64,000 nucleotides of DNA from an uncultured Prevotellaceae bacterium (GTDB lineage Bacteria; Bacteroidota; Bacteroidia; Bacteroidales; Bacteroidaceae), in contig CASGAM010000037.1 in the NCBI GenBank assembly GCA_949299545.1, forward strand, positions 62,001 to 126,000, given 5' to 3'. The notes below the pieces were generated by a model that was given only the letters and a program-made list of their open reading frames with translations, was not told the DNA's origin and did no database searches. Numbering within the stretch: position 1 is the stretch's first letter; every line of letters begins with the position of its first letter. Positions 61,498 to 64,000 of this stretch are shown piece after piece. A program made the position numbers and the translations under genes.

Positions 61498-61619
61498 TGT
61501 TATAAAACCGGTTCAATCAAAATATAGAAAGCCAACACAAATATACCCGACCGGTTTTTATTGCTGTAAAAACGGCTTCAATCAAAATCCAAAAGGCAAA
61601 CGTACAATTACCGACCAAA
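61491..61619. repeat. Imperfect 65-bp tandem repeat
   Basis: Two units (61491-61554 and 61555-61619) share TTTTTATTG, TTCAATCAAAAT and ACCGACC-like blocks in the same order, roughly three quarters identical by eye. The copies are non-coding and begin in the terminator's T-run. Confidence 0.6.
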
Positions 61620-61667
61620 CATACGCAGCAAACTAACCCGTTTGTAATCAGTTGCCTTTTAACTCTT

Positions 61668-61697
61668 ACCATTATAATAATGGTGAATGAAATTCAC
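61668..61697. promoter_or_regulatory. Two adjacent palindromes upstream of the porin/pstS genes
   Basis: ACCATTATAATAATGGT (61668-61684) is a perfect palindrome around one base. GTGAATGAAATTCAC (61683-61697) has 6-bp arms and abuts it. They lie about 90-120 bp before the porin start, and a near-consensus -7 box (GAACTTTG, 61741-61748) lies between. They look like operator sites; the regulator is unknown. Confidence 0.5.
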
Positions 61698-61787
61698 GGT
61701 ATTTTATTTTAAACGTAATATAATTGAAACACAAAATACGGAACTTTGCAGCGAGAAAAACAAGTAGAACGATATTAAAAACGCATC

Positions 61788-62783
61788 ATGAAGAAAAAAC
61801 TCATTCTTACCTGTGTACTTATTGTAATACCATTTTTAACCCAAGCTCAAACGGTACAACCGGCTCAACAGGGGGAAGGAAAATTCATCCTCACAACATT
61901 TGGCAATCTTTACACCGGCTTTGGCCATAATAACGACGACCGAGGCATCGAGATTGAACGTGCATATTTAGGCTACCAATATAAATTTTCCAACGGCATT
62001 GAATTAAAAACAGTTGCAGACTTCGGCCAGTCCAAAAACGTAAGCGACATGCAACGCATAGGCTTTCTTAAAAATGCCTACATCGGCTGGTCTAAAAACG
62101 GTTGGAAAATCTACGGCGGCTTGATTACCACCACCCAGTTCAAGACACAAGAGGATTTTTGGGGCAAACGTTACATCATGAAATCTTTTCAAGATGAATA
62201 TAAAATGGGCAGCAGCGCAGATGCCGGCATCAGCGTGACCTATAAGTTTAACGACCGCATCTCGGCCGATGCCATCGTTGCCAACGGGGAAGGCTACAAA
62301 AAAATACAGTTTGGAAAAGGCTTGCTTTACGGTTTAGGCGTGACCTTAAGTCCCATTGAAGGCTTGACAATCAGAGCATACGGCTCATACAACGAAAAAG
62401 CAGATTCCGATAACACTCCAGGCGAAAAAGGAATCACGAACCTGGCCGGTTTTGCCGGCTACAAACACAAAGTTTTCAGCATCGGAGCCGAATATAACTT
62501 CCAGATGCATAGCGACAACGTGGAAGACAATAATAAATATGGTACATCCGTCTACGCCACTATTCCTGCTGGTAAGAAAGTAAACTTGTTCGGACGGTGG
62601 GATTACCTGTCATCCAACAACGGATGGAACGCCGCCAACGACGGCATGGCCGGTGTGGCCGGCGTAGAAATCATCGCTTGCAAACAACTGAAGTTATCTC
62701 CCACGTTCCGTATATGGTCGCCCGACAACAAAAACAGCAAAAAGGACATTTATGCACTTATCAACGCATCTTTCTCACTGTAG
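61788..62783 (+). CDS. Outer-membrane porin, possibly phosphate-related
   Basis: This is a 331-residue beta-barrel protein with a signal peptide (MKKKLILTCVLIVIPFLTQAQ). Strand-rich sequence follows (GIEIERAYLGYQYKFSNGIELK, AYIGWSKNGWKIYGGLITTTQ), ending in DIYALINASFSL with a terminal aromatic-containing strand. It is shorter than the putative porin at 7.1 kb and unrelated by eye. The next gene, 110 bp downstream on the same strand, is a PstS-type phosphate-binding protein, suggesting a role in phosphate uptake; that is inference from position. Confidence 0.8.
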   Translation: MKKKLILTCVLIVIPFLTQAQTVQPAQQGEGKFILTTFGNLYTGFGHNNDDRGIEIERAYLGYQYKFSNGIELKTVADFGQSKNVSDMQRIGFLKNAYIGWSKNGWKIYGGLITTTQFKTQEDFWGKRYIMKSFQDEYKMGSSADAGISVTYKFNDRISADAIVANGEGYKKIQFGKGLLYGLGVTLSPIEGLTIRAYGSYNEKADSDNTPGEKGITNLAGFAGYKHKVFSIGAEYNFQMHSDNVEDNNKYGTSVYATIPAGKKVNLFGRWDYLSSNNGWNAANDGMAGVAGVEIIACKQLKLSPTFRIWSPDNKNSKKDIYALINASFSL

Positions 62784-62893
62784 CAGTCATGAAGCACCGG
62801 CACGCCCGTAAAAGAGACATGGCAGCAGGCATGAATACAGATGATTAATCCGAAACAACATACTTTACAAATACATCATTAAAATTGAATCTT

Positions 62894-63964
62894 ATGAAAA
62901 AGTTTTTTAAGCCTATCATGGCAGGTTTGATAACCTTGGCCGTAGCATCATGCGGCGGAAACAAAAGTGGAGACAATGGCAACCAGCGCGCAGCAGTCGA
63001 TTTAAGCGGCGCCGGCGCTACATTCCCTCTTCCGTTCTACACCATGTCTTTTGAAGGCTATGGCAGCGAAAGCGGTGATAAAGTTTCTTACGGCGGCATC
63101 GGCAGCGGCGGCGGTGTAAGAAACCTGAAAGACCAGATTGTGGACTTCGCCGGCAGCGATGCCTTCCTCAGCGACGAGGAGATGAAAGAGATGGCACCGG
63201 TCGTACATATCCCGACCTGCATGGGAGCTGTCGTCATCGCATACAACCTTCCAGAAGCCAAACAGTTGAACCTGTCAGGCGACGTCATTGCCGATATCTT
63301 TGCCGGCAAAATCACCAAATGGAACGATGAACGCATCAAGGCTCTCAACCCCGGCGCCTCTCTTCCCGACAAAAGCCTCATCGCAGTATACCGTTCCGAC
63401 GGTAGCGGTACAACATTCGTCTTTACCGACTACCTGAGCAAGGTCAGCGAAAACTGGAAAAACACTTTCGGTGCCGGAAAAACCGTCGACTTCCCTGTAG
63501 GACAGGCAGCGAAAGGCAACCCGGGCGTTGCCGGCATCATCGCACAAACGCCCTATTCCATCGGTTACATCGGCTCTGAATATGCCTTCGCTCAGAAAAT
63601 CCCATACGCAAGTGTTCAGAATGCCAACGGCGAGATGGTAACGCCCTCTACCGAAAGCATCTCGGCTGCCGCTTCAGGCGAAATGCCGCAGGACACCCGT
63701 TGTTCCATCACCAACTCAAACGCAAAAGGTGCCTACCCTATCAGCTGCTTCACTTGGCTCATCATCTACAAGGAACAGCACTACGCCGACCGCAGCATGG
63801 AACAGGCACAAGCCACACTCGACCTGATGGAATATATGCTGAGCGACTCCATCCAACAGACAACGGCCACCGTACACTATGCGCCCCTGCCGGCAAAAGC
63901 CGTCGAACTCAGCAAACAGAACCTGAAAACCGTGACCTACGACGGACAACCGGTTCTTAAATAA
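62894..63964 (+). CDS. pstS: Phosphate ABC transporter substrate-binding lipoprotein
   Basis: This is a 356-residue phosphate-binding protein. The ATG at 62894 starts a lipoprotein signal (MKKFFKPIMAGLITLAVASC); an in-frame TTG three codons earlier is less likely. Hallmarks are LSGAGATFPLPFYT, the GIGSGGGVRNLKD turn, DFAGSDAFLS, and YRSDGSGTTFVFTDYLS lining the phosphate site. PstS hands phosphate to PstCAB, whose genes may lie beyond the window edge. The gene ends 36 bp before the window end. Confidence 0.96.
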   Translation: MKKFFKPIMAGLITLAVASCGGNKSGDNGNQRAAVDLSGAGATFPLPFYTMSFEGYGSESGDKVSYGGIGSGGGVRNLKDQIVDFAGSDAFLSDEEMKEMAPVVHIPTCMGAVVIAYNLPEAKQLNLSGDVIADIFAGKITKWNDERIKALNPGASLPDKSLIAVYRSDGSGTTFVFTDYLSKVSENWKNTFGAGKTVDFPVGQAAKGNPGVAGIIAQTPYSIGYIGSEYAFAQKIPYASVQNANGEMVTPSTESISAAASGEMPQDTRCSITNSNAKGAYPISCFTWLIIYKEQHYADRSMEQAQATLDLMEYMLSDSIQQTTATVHYAPLPAKAVELSKQNLKTVTYDGQPVLK

Positions 63965-64000
63965 AAACAGAGTGCAATATTCGTATCCGTTGACTATATG

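Noticed and set aside
61508-61521. GGTTCAATC resembling a tRNA T-loop
   Set aside because: No acceptor, D or anticodon stem can be formed around it; it belongs to the 65-bp tandem repeat.
62885-62893. TTG start for pstS
   Set aside because: An ATG three codons later begins a standard lipoprotein signal peptide.

Overview
The window is chromosomal DNA from a member of the Bacteroidota, most likely the order Bacteroidales. The evidence is the promoter style (TAnnTTTG boxes, sometimes with an upstream TTTG), a complete Na+-translocating NADH:quinone reductase operon, a putative_porin-type outer-membrane protein, two-gene AddAB-like recombination helicase, GH3 and GH30 secreted glycosidases, and a LytS/LytTR pair behind a MacB-type permease. 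I cannot assign genus or species from sequence alone. No rRNA, tRNA, CRISPR array or insertion sequence was recognised.

Layout, left to right. 1-2.6 kb: the 3' part of a MacB-like permease gene, then a LytS-type histidine kinase and its LytTR regulator. 2.7-7.0 kb: a DUF4468-like secreted protein, then a six-gene operon for a 2-oxoacid:ferredoxin oxidoreductase (TPR protein, ferredoxin, alpha, a small membrane protein, beta, gamma). 7.1-18.8 kb: a putative porin, an MBL-fold hydrolase, ispE, a DUF454 membrane protein divergent from queD-queE, an AlaX-like editing protein, a TerB/J-domain protein, serB, a DUF418 membrane-protein gene broken by a 25-bp tandem duplication, and an RluA-type pseudouridine synthase with a long N-terminal extension. 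19-26.8 kb: a secreted GH30 enzyme and addA-addB. 26.9-29.3 kb: a secreted/membrane protein gene, a short segment bounded by inverted repeats, and a tyrosine recombinase. 29.6-36.6 kb: a GH3 enzyme and a cysC-cysD-cysN-sulfotransferase operon. 36.6-44.6 kb: a purF-like gene with carA-carB, divergent from a K+/H+-type antiporter. 45-51 kb: nqrABCDEF on the minus strand, with a rubredoxin-like domain fused to NqrC. 51-64 kb: a TamB-like protein, nth, pgk, a substrate-binding lipoprotein, a large TPR protein, a porin and pstS.

Three things stand out. First, the 188-bp segment 27872-28059 has near-palindromic 15-bp inverted repeats at its ends and carries a good promoter that currently points away from the adjacent minus-strand gene and into the 3' end of a tyrosine recombinase gene. 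This is the arrangement of an invertible-promoter ON/OFF switch, here apparently OFF. Second, four intergenic loci (about 12.8, 29.4, 44.7 and 55.8 kb) carry a dispersed repeat with an AAGCGGTCGC core and a period close to 22 bp. Two of them share an identical 19-mer in opposite orientation, and all four lie just downstream of at least one gene's 3' end. Third, the DUF418 gene is split by an exact 25-bp duplication whose loss would restore one frame of about 406 codons.

Functionally the window combines energy metabolism (oxoacid oxidation to reduced ferredoxin, Na+-NQR, phosphoglycerate kinase), pyrimidine/purine entry steps (carAB and a purF homologue), PAPS production coupled to a sulfotransferase, queuosine-precursor synthesis, DNA repair and envelope biogenesis. 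This is an ordinary core chromosome with a few variable loci. All calls are by eye from sequence; no database search was run.
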